Shown here piece after piece: positions 34,273-43,051 of a DNA stretch of 64,000 nt (the stretch's first letter is position 1; every line of letters begins with the position of its first letter). Under the pieces are notes generated by a model, which did no database searches, was not told the origin of the DNA, and saw only the letters and a list, made by a program, of their open reading frames with translations. The position numbers and the translations under genes were made by a program. The DNA comes from Ostreiculturibacter nitratireducens (GTDB lineage: Bacteria; Pseudomonadota; Alphaproteobacteria; Rhodobacterales; Rhodobacteraceae). The DNA is taken from contig NZ_JAVQHL010000001.1 in assembly GCF_032670585.1 (NCBI RefSeq), positions 1 through 64,000 on the forward strand, in the 5' to 3' direction.

Positions 34273-35814
34273 TCAGGCGGGAAGCCGGATCGGGAACCGC
34301 GCGCGAATTGCCGTGTCGAGGTCCGTCGGGAAGGCGGCGCGAGACGGTTCCACAAGGATCGCATGCTTTCGCGCGGTGGCCTTCTGCAGAAGGTCCGGTC
34401 GGCCTTGTTCCACCCACTCCTTCGGCGAGGTCCGGTCGCCAAGGCTCGGGTAGATGTATTCGGTCTGCATGAGGCCGAGCGTCTGTTCGTGGCCGAGGTA
34501 GTGGCCAGGACCGTCGAGGCAGACCCGGCGCATCACGTCGAGGCTCACGGAATCCTCGGTGACTTCGATCCCGCGCACGCAGCGCAGGCTCTGCCCGATG
34601 AGGTCATCCCCGAGGATCAGGCTTTCCATGCAGAAACCGAGGAGCGAGGCGTGCATCCCCGCCGCCTCGTAGATCATGTTCAGGCCCGAAAGTCCGGCCA
34701 TCACGTTCGACGTCGCCTGTTCCCATCCCGCCTGCATGTCGGGAAGCTTGGCGTCGGCGATGCCGGCGGCGGCGCCGCCCGGCAGGCCGTAGAAGCGGTG
34801 CATCTGCGCACAGCCCGCCGTCAGAAGGGCCTGCTCGCCCGACCCGCCCGACATCGCGCCGGTCCGGAGGTCCGAGACGAATGGCCAGGTACCGAAGATC
34901 GCGGGGAATCCGGGCGCCATTGCGTTCACGTAGACCACGCCCGCGAGGCATTCGGCCACGGCCTGTACGATGGCCCCGGCGATCGGGGCCGGCGCGGTCG
35001 CACCGGCCTGGCCCGCGGAGAGCAGAAGCACCGGCATGCCGTGGCGGATGCACTTCTCCATCACCCGGCAGCTTTCGGTCGCGAACTTCATCGGCGGGAC
35101 GACGAAGCAGTTCGAGTTCGAGATGAAGGGCCGCGCGCGCCAGGCCTCCTCGCCACCCGCGATCATGTGGATGAGGTCGAAGCAGCGATCGACGAAATCC
35201 GGGTCGGTGAAGCTGGTGCCTACGTGTTTCGTTGTGCCGCGGCAGCAGGCGTAGATGGTGTTCAGATCCATCTCGAAGTTGTCGGTGATGTCGCGGCAGA
35301 CCATGGCGCGCTGGAAGAAGTGGATGTTGTCCAGCCGGTCGGCGATGCGGGCGGCGTCGAACAGGTCCTGCACGGTTGAATCGCGGTATTCGCGCTTCTC
35401 GACGTCCACGACGTGCACGGCCGCGCCGGCGGTGCCGTAATGGACGCGGGTGCCGGATAGCAGGAGGTCGTTCTTCGGATCGCGCCCGCAGAGCGTGATG
35501 TCTCGCGCGGCAACGGCCAGCATGTCCTCGACGAGCGCGCGGGGGAAGCGGATTCGGCCGTCGTCACCCAGTACGGCACCCGCACCGGTAAGGATCTCCA
35601 CGCCGCTTTCGGGCGCGTCCGCGAGGCCGATCTGTTCGAGCGCGTCGAGGGCGGCCTGGTGGATACGGGCAACGCCGGCCTCGGTCAGGGGCGCGTATTG
35701 CCCGCCAGAAAGGCCCGCGCGCACCGGGCGGCGGTCTTCGGCAAGAGGCGCGGCGCGGAGGGCGTGGCGAGCAGCGCGACCGCCGGAGCGGCGGGAAGGA
35801 TTGATTTCGTTCAT
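34273..35814 (-). CDS. MttB-family methyltransferase without pyrrolysine
   Basis: The 513-residue protein belongs to the trimethylamine methyltransferase (MttB) superfamily: a TIM barrel with GGQYAPLTEAGVARIHQAAL, LCGRDPKNDLLL, HVGTSFTDPDFVD and LGHEQTLGLMQTEYIYPSLGD. There is no in-frame amber codon, so it is of the non-pyrrolysine class, whose characterised members demethylate quaternary amines such as glycine betaine onto a corrinoid protein. No cognate corrinoid gene adjoins; the nearest is at 8.8-9.5 kb. The substrate here is open. ATG 35814 (MNEINPSRRSGG) is preferred over a TTG 15 bases upstream. It converges with ispG. Confidence 0.88.
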   Translation of the reverse strand: MNEINPSRRSGGRAARHALRAAPLAEDRRPVRAGLSGGQYAPLTEAGVARIHQAALDALEQIGLADAPESGVEILTGAGAVLGDDGRIRFPRALVEDMLAVAARDITLCGRDPKNDLLLSGTRVHYGTAGAAVHVVDVEKREYRDSTVQDLFDAARIADRLDNIHFFQRAMVCRDITDNFEMDLNTIYACCRGTTKHVGTSFTDPDFVDRCFDLIHMIAGGEEAWRARPFISNSNCFVVPPMKFATESCRVMEKCIRHGMPVLLLSAGQAGATAPAPIAGAIVQAVAECLAGVVYVNAMAPGFPAIFGTWPFVSDLRTGAMSGGSGEQALLTAGCAQMHRFYGLPGGAAAGIADAKLPDMQAGWEQATSNVMAGLSGLNMIYEAAGMHASLLGFCMESLILGDDLIGQSLRCVRGIEVTEDSVSLDVMRRVCLDGPGHYLGHEQTLGLMQTEYIYPSLGDRTSPKEWVEQGRPDLLQKATARKHAILVEPSRAAFPTDLDTAIRARFPIRLPA

Positions 35815-36210
35815 CTGAGGGCAGTCCAAAAGGTGGGGTTGGCACTAAAGCGGGGCTTAGATCCCAGCCGGACCGCCACGCGCAGCCCGACCCCGCCTTG
35901 CACCGATGGTGCGGCCGACAAGCACGATCTTCCAGTCGCAACCCGGCATGATGTTCCTCCACTTGAAGTGGATCGTCGCGCCATGCCGGGCCGCGCGTCT
36001 GTTCCGTTTGCGCCGCGGCTGTCGTATTTGAAATGCGGTCGCATTCTGCATGCGCGAAGGGCCGCCGTTTACTGGCTTCCGATGCAGCAGGAAGTCGCTC
36101 GGGCCGTGTCACGCCCTCGTGAGGGCAGTTGGACTTCTTTTCGGATACACTCATGTGAGTGCCTGAGGCCAACGAGCCTTCATTGAAAATGGTCAATAGG
36201 AGAGACCGCG
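35815..36210. other. Divergent regulatory region with a nested inverted repeat
   Basis: This 396-base gap separates the MttB-like gene (leftward) from the outer-membrane protein gene (rightward). At 35942-35990 CCCGGCAT and ATGCCGGG enclose a second pair TCCACTT/AAGTGGA (35958-35972), a nested structure that could form in RNA from either strand. At 36148-36161 CACTCA-TG-TGAGTG is a short operator-like inverted repeat about 50 bases before the rightward gene. I see no gene and no riboswitch family I recognise. Confidence 0.5.
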
Positions 36211-36813
36211 ATGAAAAAGGCAGTGAGATTTGCCCTTCTTTCCGCGCTTGCCGCGCCCCTCGCCGCACCGGCGATGGCCGGCGGGCTTTCCGAGCCGGTC
36301 GTCGAACCAGCGCCCGCTCCGGCCCCGGTTGTGGTTGCGCCGGTAACCGGTGACTGGACCGGCGGCTACGTCGGCCTGCGGCTTGGCTACGGCAATGTCG
36401 ACGCGGGCGCCGACGAAGGCGACGGCGTTCTTTACGGCCTGGGTGCCGGCTACGACTACGATTTCGGCAGCTGGGTGCTTGGCGCAACGCTGAACTACGA
36501 TGCGTCCGAGATTGAACTCGACGGCGGTGCGGGTTCCATTGACTCGATCGCGCGGCTTGGCCTGCGTGCCGGCGCGGACCTCGGGAATACGCTGGTCTAT
36601 GCGACGGCCGGCGCGGCCTATGCCGATGGGGATATCGGCGGCACCAGCTATTCCGACACCGGCTGGTATGGCGGCATCGGCGCCGAATACATGATGGGCG
36701 CAAACTGGTCGCTTGGCGGCGAACTGCTGCTGCACAAGTTTGACGACTTCGACGGCTCCGGTGTCGATGTCGATGCGACGACCGTCGGGCTCAACGCGAA
36801 CTTCCGCTTCTAG
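36211..36813 (+). CDS. Small outer-membrane beta-barrel protein
   Basis: The 200-residue protein has a Sec signal peptide (residues 1-23, cleaved after APAMA), a short Pro/Ala linker (EPAPAPAPVVVAP) and an eight-stranded barrel of OMP_b-brl type: alternating patterns such as GGYVGLRLGYGNVDAG, LYGLGAGYDYDFGSWVLGA and the closing GLNANFRF with a C-terminal Phe recognised by the BAM machinery. AGGAG lies nine bases before ATG 36211. Porin-like or adhesive roles are both possible; nothing specific can be read. It stands alone behind the large regulatory gap. Confidence 0.88.
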   Translation: MKKAVRFALLSALAAPLAAPAMAGGLSEPVVEPAPAPAPVVVAPVTGDWTGGYVGLRLGYGNVDAGADEGDGVLYGLGAGYDYDFGSWVLGATLNYDASEIELDGGAGSIDSIARLGLRAGADLGNTLVYATAGAAYADGDIGGTSYSDTGWYGGIGAEYMMGANWSLGGELLLHKFDDFDGSGVDVDATTVGLNANFRF

Positions 36814-36838
36814 GCCAAAGCGCGGGGCGCGGGTGATC

Positions 36839-37684
36839 TCACCAGCGCCCCGTTGCGCCGCCGCCGGATGATCGGCCTCCGCCGAACGACCCTCCGGACG
36901 AGCGGGACGAAGAGCGCTTCGGGATCGTGTAGCTCTTCTCGTCCCGCCAATCGCAGTTCCTGCACAACGTGACGGTCAGACCTCGCCCCGGCGCCTCTTT
37001 CGTCGCCTGCGTTTCGATGCTGCGGTCTCTCGAAAGACCGCGCCGGCCGCATTTGGGACATCTGCGAAACCGGGTGACGATGTCGCCGATCCGATTTCTG
37101 ACGGGCCGCATGACCGCAATCACAGCTGCCGCCAGGAAGAAGAACGGGAGGGTCGTGCCGCCGTCCTTTTCGGGTTCCGGTGGTGGCAATCCCTCTGCGT
37201 GAGGTCTTGCGATGCGGGCAATGACGGCATTGGTGCCACGCTCGAGTCCCGTCTGGTAGTCTCCGTCCCGGAAATCGGGGAGGAAATCCGCGTTGATCAC
37301 CTCCTGTGCGAGCACGTCGAAACCCTGATGGTATGCCGCGCCGAGTTGCACACGCATCTCGCGGTCATCTCTCGCCACGAGGATGAGGATGCCGTCGTTC
37401 CGGGTCGCGTCACCGATGCCCCAATTGTTGAACAGACCGAGAGCGAAAGCCTCTATGGATGGCGAGGCGTCATAGTCCTTTCTGCTTCGGATGGTCAGCA
37501 CGGTCGCTTCTACGCCAGTGTCATCGCGAAGTTCCTGCAGCACCTTGGCGATCCGTTCCTCAGCCTCGGGCCCGATCACCTCGGCATAGTCGTTGACGAG
37601 AACGCTTTCGTAGGTCGGATAGGGTTCCGCGCAGGCAAGGCCGGGAAGCAGGAAAGCCGTGGCAAGTGCTAGGGCGCGGATCAT
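36839..37684 (-). CDS. TPM-domain exported membrane protein
   Basis: The 281-residue protein has a signal peptide (1-19, LPGLACA), a TPM domain (about 25-150; LVNDYAEVIGPEAEERI, NNWGIGDATRNDGILILVAR, the family core), a membrane segment (about 175-193), a cytoplasmic zinc-ribbon-like pair CPKCG..CRNC (about 209-244), and a Gly/Ser-rich tail GGSFGGGRSSGGGATGRW as in YgcG proteins. TPM proteins include plant PSII repair phosphatases and bacterial membrane-stress factors; the role here is unknown. Its ATG overlaps the stop of the upstream decarboxylase gene, so they are co-translated. Confidence 0.85.
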   Translation of the reverse strand: MIRALALATAFLLPGLACAEPYPTYESVLVNDYAEVIGPEAEERIAKVLQELRDDTGVEATVLTIRSRKDYDASPSIEAFALGLFNNWGIGDATRNDGILILVARDDREMRVQLGAAYHQGFDVLAQEVINADFLPDFRDGDYQTGLERGTNAVIARIARPHAEGLPPPEPEKDGGTTLPFFFLAAAVIAVMRPVRNRIGDIVTRFRRCPKCGRRGLSRDRSIETQATKEAPGRGLTVTLCRNCDWRDEKSYTIPKRSSSRSSGGSFGGGRSSGGGATGRW

Positions 37685-39075
37685 TCGAGGCCCTCCTTGA
37701 GCTCGGCCACGACATCGCGCACGGTCATCACATCCTCGCGCGTACAGTCGAACTGGCCGACCTGCACGCGGATCACGAAGCGCCCGCGCGCCCGGGTCTG
37801 GGTAAGGTAGACGCGGCCGTCGTCGTTGATCCGGGCGAGGAGTGCCTCGGTCGCGCGGTCGCCCGACGAGAGGGCGAAGCTAAAGAGCGACAGATTGGGC
37901 TCGGTGACGATCTCCACCTCCGGCAGGGCGGCGAGAGCGTCGCGCAGCTCGCGGGACCACGCGACGTGGTTGCGAATGCGGTTGCGCAGCCCTTCGAGGC
38001 CGTAGGCGCGCAGCACGAACCAGAGCTTCAGTGCGCGGAAGCGGCGGCCAAGCGGAACCGTCCATTCATTGTAGTTCACGATCTCATCCCGGCCGAGCGT
38101 CTGGAGGTAGTCGGGCCTGAGCCCGAGCGTGCGGATCTGCGGCGCGGGATCCGCGAGGAACTGCACGGCGCAGTCGAACTGCGCGCCGAGCCATTTGTGC
38201 GGGTTGAAGACGATGGAATCGGCGCCGTCCACTCCTTCCCAAAGGTTGCGGAATTCGGGGCAGATCATCGCCGAACCGCCCCAGGCGGCGTCGACATGGA
38301 CGGGAAGCCCTTCGGATTTCGCCACCTCGATCGTGTCGGCGATGCGGTCGAAGGCGCCGATCGCCGTGCCGCCCGCGCAAAGGATGAGGCCGGTGGGAAC
38401 GTAGCCCTCTGCCCGGTCCGCGCGGATCGCGCCAGCAAGCGCGCCGGGCTTCATGGCGTCGTGCATGTCAGTAGGAATCTTGATCAGGTTCTCCTGCCCG
38501 ATCCCGGCGATGCGCGCGGCCTTGTCGACCGAGGAATGGGTTTCGGCGCTTGCGTAGAGGCGCAGCCGGGGCAGGGCGGAGAGGCCGGTCTTGTTCCCCT
38601 CCCAACCCAGCGCCTGCTCGCGCATCGTGAGGACCGCCGATAGCGTCGCCGTCGTCGCGCTGTCGTGGATCGTGCCGGTAAAGTGGTCCGCGAGGCCGAG
38701 AGCGTCGCGGAGCCAGCCCATCATGACGGACTCGATCTCGTTCGCGGCCGGAGCGGTCTGCCAAAGCATCGCCTGGGCGGCCATGCCGTTGGCCAGCTGT
38801 TCGGCCAGCATCGAGGCGGGCGCGGCGTTCGCCGGGAAGTAGGCGAAGAAGCGAGGATGCTGCCAGTGTGTCATCGCTCCGGGAACGATCCGGTCGAAGT
38901 CGGAGATGATCTGTTCCATGGGCTCGGCGGATTCCGGGGCGGACGTCGGGAGTTGGGCCGCAACCTGACCGGGACCGACCTGCGCCCGCACGGGCCGGTC
39001 GCGCAGGCTGGCATGGTAGTCATGTACCCAGTCCGCCGCGCGCTTCGACCACTCTCTCAGCTCATCATGGTCCAT
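37681..39075 (-). CDS. PLP-dependent group II decarboxylase (aromatic-L-amino-acid type)
   Basis: The 464-residue protein belongs to the aromatic amino acid/glutamate decarboxylase family: THWQHPRFFAYFPANAAPAS near residue 70, TSSATT-like region HDSATTATLSAVL, VHVDAAWGGSAMICPEFR with the PLP-binding Asp, and the Schiff-base lysine in NPHKWLGAQFDCA. Enzymes of this group make tryptamine, tyramine, dopamine or phenylacetaldehyde; the substrate cannot be assigned by eye. It is full length. The downstream TPM protein gene overlaps it by ATGA. Confidence 0.9.
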   Translation of the reverse strand: MDHDELREWSKRAADWVHDYHASLRDRPVRAQVGPGQVAAQLPTSAPESAEPMEQIISDFDRIVPGAMTHWQHPRFFAYFPANAAPASMLAEQLANGMAAQAMLWQTAPAANEIESVMMGWLRDALGLADHFTGTIHDSATTATLSAVLTMREQALGWEGNKTGLSALPRLRLYASAETHSSVDKAARIAGIGQENLIKIPTDMHDAMKPGALAGAIRADRAEGYVPTGLILCAGGTAIGAFDRIADTIEVAKSEGLPVHVDAAWGGSAMICPEFRNLWEGVDGADSIVFNPHKWLGAQFDCAVQFLADPAPQIRTLGLRPDYLQTLGRDEIVNYNEWTVPLGRRFRALKLWFVLRAYGLEGLRNRIRNHVAWSRELRDALAALPEVEIVTEPNLSLFSFALSSGDRATEALLARINDDGRVYLTQTRARGRFVIRVQVGQFDCTREDVMTVRDVVAELKEGLE

Positions 39076-39510
39076 TTTTCTTCCCGGGTCCGTTGATGGT
39101 TTGGCATGTTGGCCCCCGTGGGGTGGGTCAAGTCAAGGTCGCGGAAGAGCTTGGTGCATCTGTCCCACAGGCGGTTGCAGAACGGATGGCTTGCGAAGAA
39201 TCGCCCGAAAACACGTCCGGATGAGTTCCTGACTCCTCGGCTTGGCGCCATCGGAGCTTGACGTGGGGGCTATCCGCTTGGGATTCCGTTCAAGACAACC
39301 GGAAGTAGCTGTAATTAGTGGCATTTTTGCCGCGAGTTCCCTTTTGCCATGCCATCGACTTTATTTGTCCAAAGGAAGTTCTGAAAAAAGCCAAATACTT
39401 GTAGCGTCTCGTTAATTGGCCCGGCGGTATGCTGGGCGACGGGTTGATTTGTGAAAACGTGCCGGCGGAAGGCGTGGTCGCGAAAGCCGGGCGCATCGAG
39501 GAGGCAGGCA
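39076..39510. other. Non-coding interval with an AT-rich stretch
   Basis: No gene is supported in these 435 bases between the decarboxylase start and the lipoprotein start. Bases 39290-39420 are clearly richer in A and T than the rest of the window (GGCATTTTTGCC, GACTTTATTTG, CTGAAAAAAGCC, CGTTAATTGG) and probably hold the promoter for the lipoprotein gene; GGCATTTTTGCC is also a small inverted repeat. Two short leftward open frames here lack ribosome sites. Confidence 0.5.
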
Positions 39511-40134
39511 TTGCTGACGACTTTGAAGGGATTTGTGCGGCCCGCGGCTATTGCGGCAGTCATGCTGCTTGCAGGATGCGGGTCGACCTTCCGAATTTCC
39601 TACGACACCCCGATCGAGCCAGCGGTTTCGCGGGGCTGGACGGTGACCGAGGTGCGTGTGACGGTCCCGGATGAACTGGAGGTTTCGGAGCAGAAATCGA
39701 TCTTCCCCCAGGCAGACATCGTCTGGCGTGAGGACCCGGAGGGTGACCGCAAGGCCCAGGTCGCCGCGATCATCCGCGATGCGGCAAGCGAGGCCGCCGC
39801 GCCTCTGAACGGCCCACGTGCGGTTGCCATCGATATCACGCTTCAACGCTTCCACGCACTGACTTTCGAGGCCGAGAGGCGGCTGGAAGACGCCGGCGTG
39901 CACAACACCATCTTCACGGCTTCCGTGGTGGATGCGGCTTCAGGCGCCATTCTCGTCGGACCCACCGAAATCCACGCGGATGCGGCGGCCTTCTCAGGGC
40001 CAAAGGCGGTCGAATACCGCCGTCAGGGTGCAACCCAGAAAGACGTGATCACGACTGCGATCCGCCGGACGATCGCCGGATGGCTCGGCGTCGGACCTGA
40101 TCCACGCGGGGAGTTCAACCGCATCGGCGGCTGA
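39511..40134 (+). CDS. Predicted lipoprotein, TTG start
   Basis: The 207-residue product starts at TTG 39511, seven bases after GGAGG; this start places the lipobox LAGC at Cys23 of a normal signal peptide (FVRPAAIAAVMLLAGC). An ATG 60 bases upstream would give a basic extension before the signal and has no ribosome site. The mature part has SYDTPIEPAVSRGWTVTEVR, a repeated valine/threonine pattern and RFHALTFEAERRLEDAGVHN. It should be an outer- or inner-membrane lipoprotein in the periplasm; the function is unknown. It converges with the aminotransferase gene. Confidence 0.75.
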   Translation: MLTTLKGFVRPAAIAAVMLLAGCGSTFRISYDTPIEPAVSRGWTVTEVRVTVPDELEVSEQKSIFPQADIVWREDPEGDRKAQVAAIIRDAASEAAAPLNGPRAVAIDITLQRFHALTFEAERRLEDAGVHNTIFTASVVDAASGAILVGPTEIHADAAAFSGPKAVEYRRQGATQKDVITTAIRRTIAGWLGVGPDPRGEFNRIGG

Positions 40135-40145
40135 TTATCCTTGAT

Positions 40146-41318
40146 TCAAGGGAGGAGGCGCTCTGCGAAGGCTGCAAGCCGGGTGAGCGCCTCCTCGAAC
40201 CTCTCGTCGTCGATCGTCATGGCGACCCGCAGGTGACCTGCGGCCGACTGGCCGAAGCTTTCCCCCGGCATGACGGCGATCCGTTCCTCTTCGAGCAGAC
40301 GGACAGCGAATTCCTTGCCGGAAAGCCCCGTCGCACGAATGTCGAGCATCAGGTACATCGCCCCTTGCGCGGGGATCACCCGGATCGCGTTCGCTCCCTT
40401 TAGGACGCGAGCCGCGATCTCGCGGCGACGGCGGAAAGGCGCGGCGACTTCAGCTTCGAAGCCTTCCCCGCGGCGCAGGGCGAAGAGCGCCGCATCCTGG
40501 ATGAACGCGGGAACGCCGTAGGTCATGTTCGTGGCGAGCGCCGCGATGGCCCTGATCACCGGTTCGGGTGCGATTACCCAGCCGAGGCGCGATCCGGTCA
40601 TCGCGTGGCTTTTCGACATGGAGCCCACGACGACGGTGCGCTCCGCCATGCCGGGAAGCGTGCGGGGCGAGAGATGCTCGCCGTCCCAGACCTGCGTGTC
40701 ATAGACCTCGTCCGAGATGAGCCACAGGTCATGCGCCTTCACGGCCCGCGCGATCCCTTCGAGCGTCTGGCGGGAATAGACAGTGCCGGTCGGGTTGTTC
40801 GGCGTGTTGATGAGAAGCGTCTTCGCGCCCTGCGCGACCGAGGAAATCGCCGCTTCCTGCGGCTGGAAGTCCTCGGATGAGCGGGTGGGAACCGCCACCG
40901 CGACGGCCCCGGTGGCGCGGATCGTGCCGGGATAGGTGGTGTAGTAAGGATCGCAAAACAGCGCCCGGTCGCCCGCGTCCAGAAGCACCATGTGGCTGGT
41001 GAAGAGCGCGGCCTGGCCGCCGGTCGTCACCATGACGTTCTGCGCCGTCGTCGGCACGCCGGTCCGTGCCGCGACGCGCCCGGCGATCTCCTCGCGGAGC
41101 GCAACGTTTCCTTCGCCGAAGCTGTAGCCGGTGTTTCCGCGGACCGCTGAACCGTGCATCGCGTCGAGGATCGCCCGGTCCGTCTTCACGTCATGCTCGC
41201 CGATCGTGAGGTTCAGGATCTTCTCTCCCGCTGCGATCATGTCACGGGTGCGGTAATAGATTTCCCAACCGTCCGGAGTGCCGCCGGTCATGTGGTCTAT
41301 GCGGTTCGCGAGTTTCAT
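40146..41318 (-). CDS. PLP-dependent class I aminotransferase
   Basis: The 390-residue enzyme has the fold-type I aminotransferase motifs: LTIGEHDVKTD near the start, TTGGQAALF, INTPNNPTGTVYS (Asn for PLP), SDEVYDTQVWDG (Asp-x-x-Tyr), the PLP lysine in SMSKSHAMTGSRLGW and the substrate-binding Arg in LRVAMT. It resembles aspartate/aromatic and arginine-pyruvate transaminases (AruH-like); the amino donor is not certain. ATG 41318 (MKLANRIDHM) is the family start and GGAGG precedes it. Confidence 0.9.
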   Translation of the reverse strand: MKLANRIDHMTGGTPDGWEIYYRTRDMIAAGEKILNLTIGEHDVKTDRAILDAMHGSAVRGNTGYSFGEGNVALREEIAGRVAARTGVPTTAQNVMVTTGGQAALFTSHMVLLDAGDRALFCDPYYTTYPGTIRATGAVAVAVPTRSSEDFQPQEAAISSVAQGAKTLLINTPNNPTGTVYSRQTLEGIARAVKAHDLWLISDEVYDTQVWDGEHLSPRTLPGMAERTVVVGSMSKSHAMTGSRLGWVIAPEPVIRAIAALATNMTYGVPAFIQDAALFALRRGEGFEAEVAAPFRRRREIAARVLKGANAIRVIPAQGAMYLMLDIRATGLSGKEFAVRLLEEERIAVMPGESFGQSAAGHLRVAMTIDDERFEEALTRLAAFAERLLP

Positions 41319-41569
41319 GGCGTCCTCCTGGCCCGGCCCCGGAGCAAACACGAAACGGCGCGAAGGGCAAGGGCTGCGGGGCGATGCGCGACGCAACGGC
41401 ATCTTGGCAGCGTCCGCGGCATGGTCTAAGTATCCGGACCATGAGGACGAACGGCATCATCTGCATCATCTGCATTACCGGCTGACGCAAGTCTGGCGGG
41501 CCGTTCCTCTGTTCCAAAGACAAGACGAACCTGATAGGCCCGCCGCGGGAACGCGCGCGCGAGGAGACC

Positions 41570-43051
41570 ATGTTCGAGATCAGGCTCTACAACACGAAGA
41601 CACGCACGAAGGAGAGGTTCGAGCCGATCGATCCCGACAATGTGCGGATGTATGTCTGCGGCCCCACGGTCTATGACCGGGCGCACCTCGGTAACGCGCG
41701 GCCGGTGGTCGTGTTCGACGTTCTTTTCCGGCTTCTGCGGCAGGTTTACGGGGAAGACCACGTCACCTACGTCCGGAACTTCACCGACGTCGACGACAAG
41801 ATCAATGCGCGCGCGGCCGAGATGAAGGCCGCGGGCGACGCGCGGCCACTGGAAAAGATCATCCATTCTCTGACGGACGAGACGATCGCCTGGTACCACG
41901 CCGACATGGACGCGCTTGGCGCGTTGCGCCCGACGAAGGAACCGCGCGCGACCGAGTGGATCGGGGCGATGATCGAGATGATCGAGGACCTGATCGCCAA
42001 GGGCCACGCCTACGCGAAGGATGGGCACGTCCTCTTCCGGGTCCGGTCCTACAAGGACTATGGCAAGCTCTCGGGCCGCTCCGTCGACGACATGATCGCA
42101 GGTGCGCGAGTCGAGGTGGCTCCCTTCAAGGAAGACCCGATGGACTTCGTGCTGTGGAAGCCCTCCACGGACGATCTGCCGGGTTGGGAAAGCCCCTGGG
42201 GGCGCGGACGGCCGGGCTGGCACATCGAATGCTCCGCCATGTCGCACGAGCTTCTGGGCGAGACCTTCGACATCCACGGCGGCGGGATCGACCTGCAGTT
42301 CCCGCACCATGAGAACGAGATCGCGCAGTCCATGTGCGCCCATCCGGAGGCCGGCTTCGCCCGCTTCTGGATGCACAACGAGATGCTGCAGGTCGAGGGC
42401 CGGAAGATGTCGAAGTCTCTCGGCAACTTCTTCACGGTGCGCGACCTCCTCGAGGGAAACTGGTCCGGTGGCTGGAAGGTCCCAGGCGAGGTGATACGGT
42501 TCGTCTACATGTCAACGCACTATTCCAAGCCGATGGACTGGACCGAGGAGAAGGCGCGGGAGGTCGCGGCGACGCTCAGGAAGTGGCGGACGCAGACAGA
42601 GGGCGCAGCGGCCGGGGAGCCGCACATAGCCGTTCTCGAGGCATTGGCGGATGATTTGAACACTGCCGGTGCCGTCGCCGAGTTGCACCAACTCTCGCAT
42701 GCTCAGGACTTTTCGGGGCTTTTGGCCTCGGCGCAGCTTTTGGGGCTACTGACGGAGGAGCTTGCTGACTGGGATTGGCGGCCGAGAGTATTCGATCGCA
42801 CCGTTCACATCAAAGCTCATGCCCGAGTGGCAGCGAATGCTCGAGTTGTCAGCGGCGATCATATTGATCAGTTGGTCCTGGAATTGCTGCGAAAGCGTGA
42901 TGAGGCACGGCAAAGGAAAGATTACACCTTTTCCGACCAGATTCGGGATGGCTTGGCGAGCGCGGGCGTTGTGGTGAAAGACACGCCTAAAGGTGCGGAA
43001 TGGGAACTGGGGCCGAATTTCGACCCAGCGAAGCTGGAGGGGCTGGGATGA
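41570..43051 (+). CDS. cysS: Cysteinyl-tRNA synthetase
   Basis: The 493-residue class I synthetase charges tRNA-Cys. It shows CGPTVYDRAHLGNARP (HIGH-type signature with the first zinc Cys), WHIECSAMS and HGGGIDLQFPHHENEIAQS (zinc ligands), and GRKMSKSLGNFF (KMSKS). It is full length and ends with the anticodon-binding helices. From about base 42640 to 42990 codon use shifts visibly to A/T at third positions (GATTTG, CAAAGGAAAGAT), unlike the rest of the gene, suggesting replacement of the 3' part by recombination. Its stop overlaps the cimA start as ATGA. Confidence 0.97.
   Translation: MFEIRLYNTKTRTKERFEPIDPDNVRMYVCGPTVYDRAHLGNARPVVVFDVLFRLLRQVYGEDHVTYVRNFTDVDDKINARAAEMKAAGDARPLEKIIHSLTDETIAWYHADMDALGALRPTKEPRATEWIGAMIEMIEDLIAKGHAYAKDGHVLFRVRSYKDYGKLSGRSVDDMIAGARVEVAPFKEDPMDFVLWKPSTDDLPGWESPWGRGRPGWHIECSAMSHELLGETFDIHGGGIDLQFPHHENEIAQSMCAHPEAGFARFWMHNEMLQVEGRKMSKSLGNFFTVRDLLEGNWSGGWKVPGEVIRFVYMSTHYSKPMDWTEEKAREVAATLRKWRTQTEGAAAGEPHIAVLEALADDLNTAGAVAELHQLSHAQDFSGLLASAQLLGLLTEELADWDWRPRVFDRTVHIKAHARVAANARVVSGDHIDQLVLELLRKRDEARQRKDYTFSDQIRDGLASAGVVVKDTPKGAEWELGPNFDPAKLEGLG

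Noticed and set aside
34273..35829. Pyrrolysine-type MttB
   Set aside because: There is no in-frame TAG within the gene, and no pyl genes are in the window.
41450..41475. Short repeat CATCATCTG, two copies, upstream of cysS
   Set aside because: Only two nine-base copies; too short to be meaningful.
43000..43047. Earlier start for cimA inside cysS
   Set aside because: The ATGA overlap start at 43048 gives the conserved N-terminus; the extension is a shadow of the cysS end.
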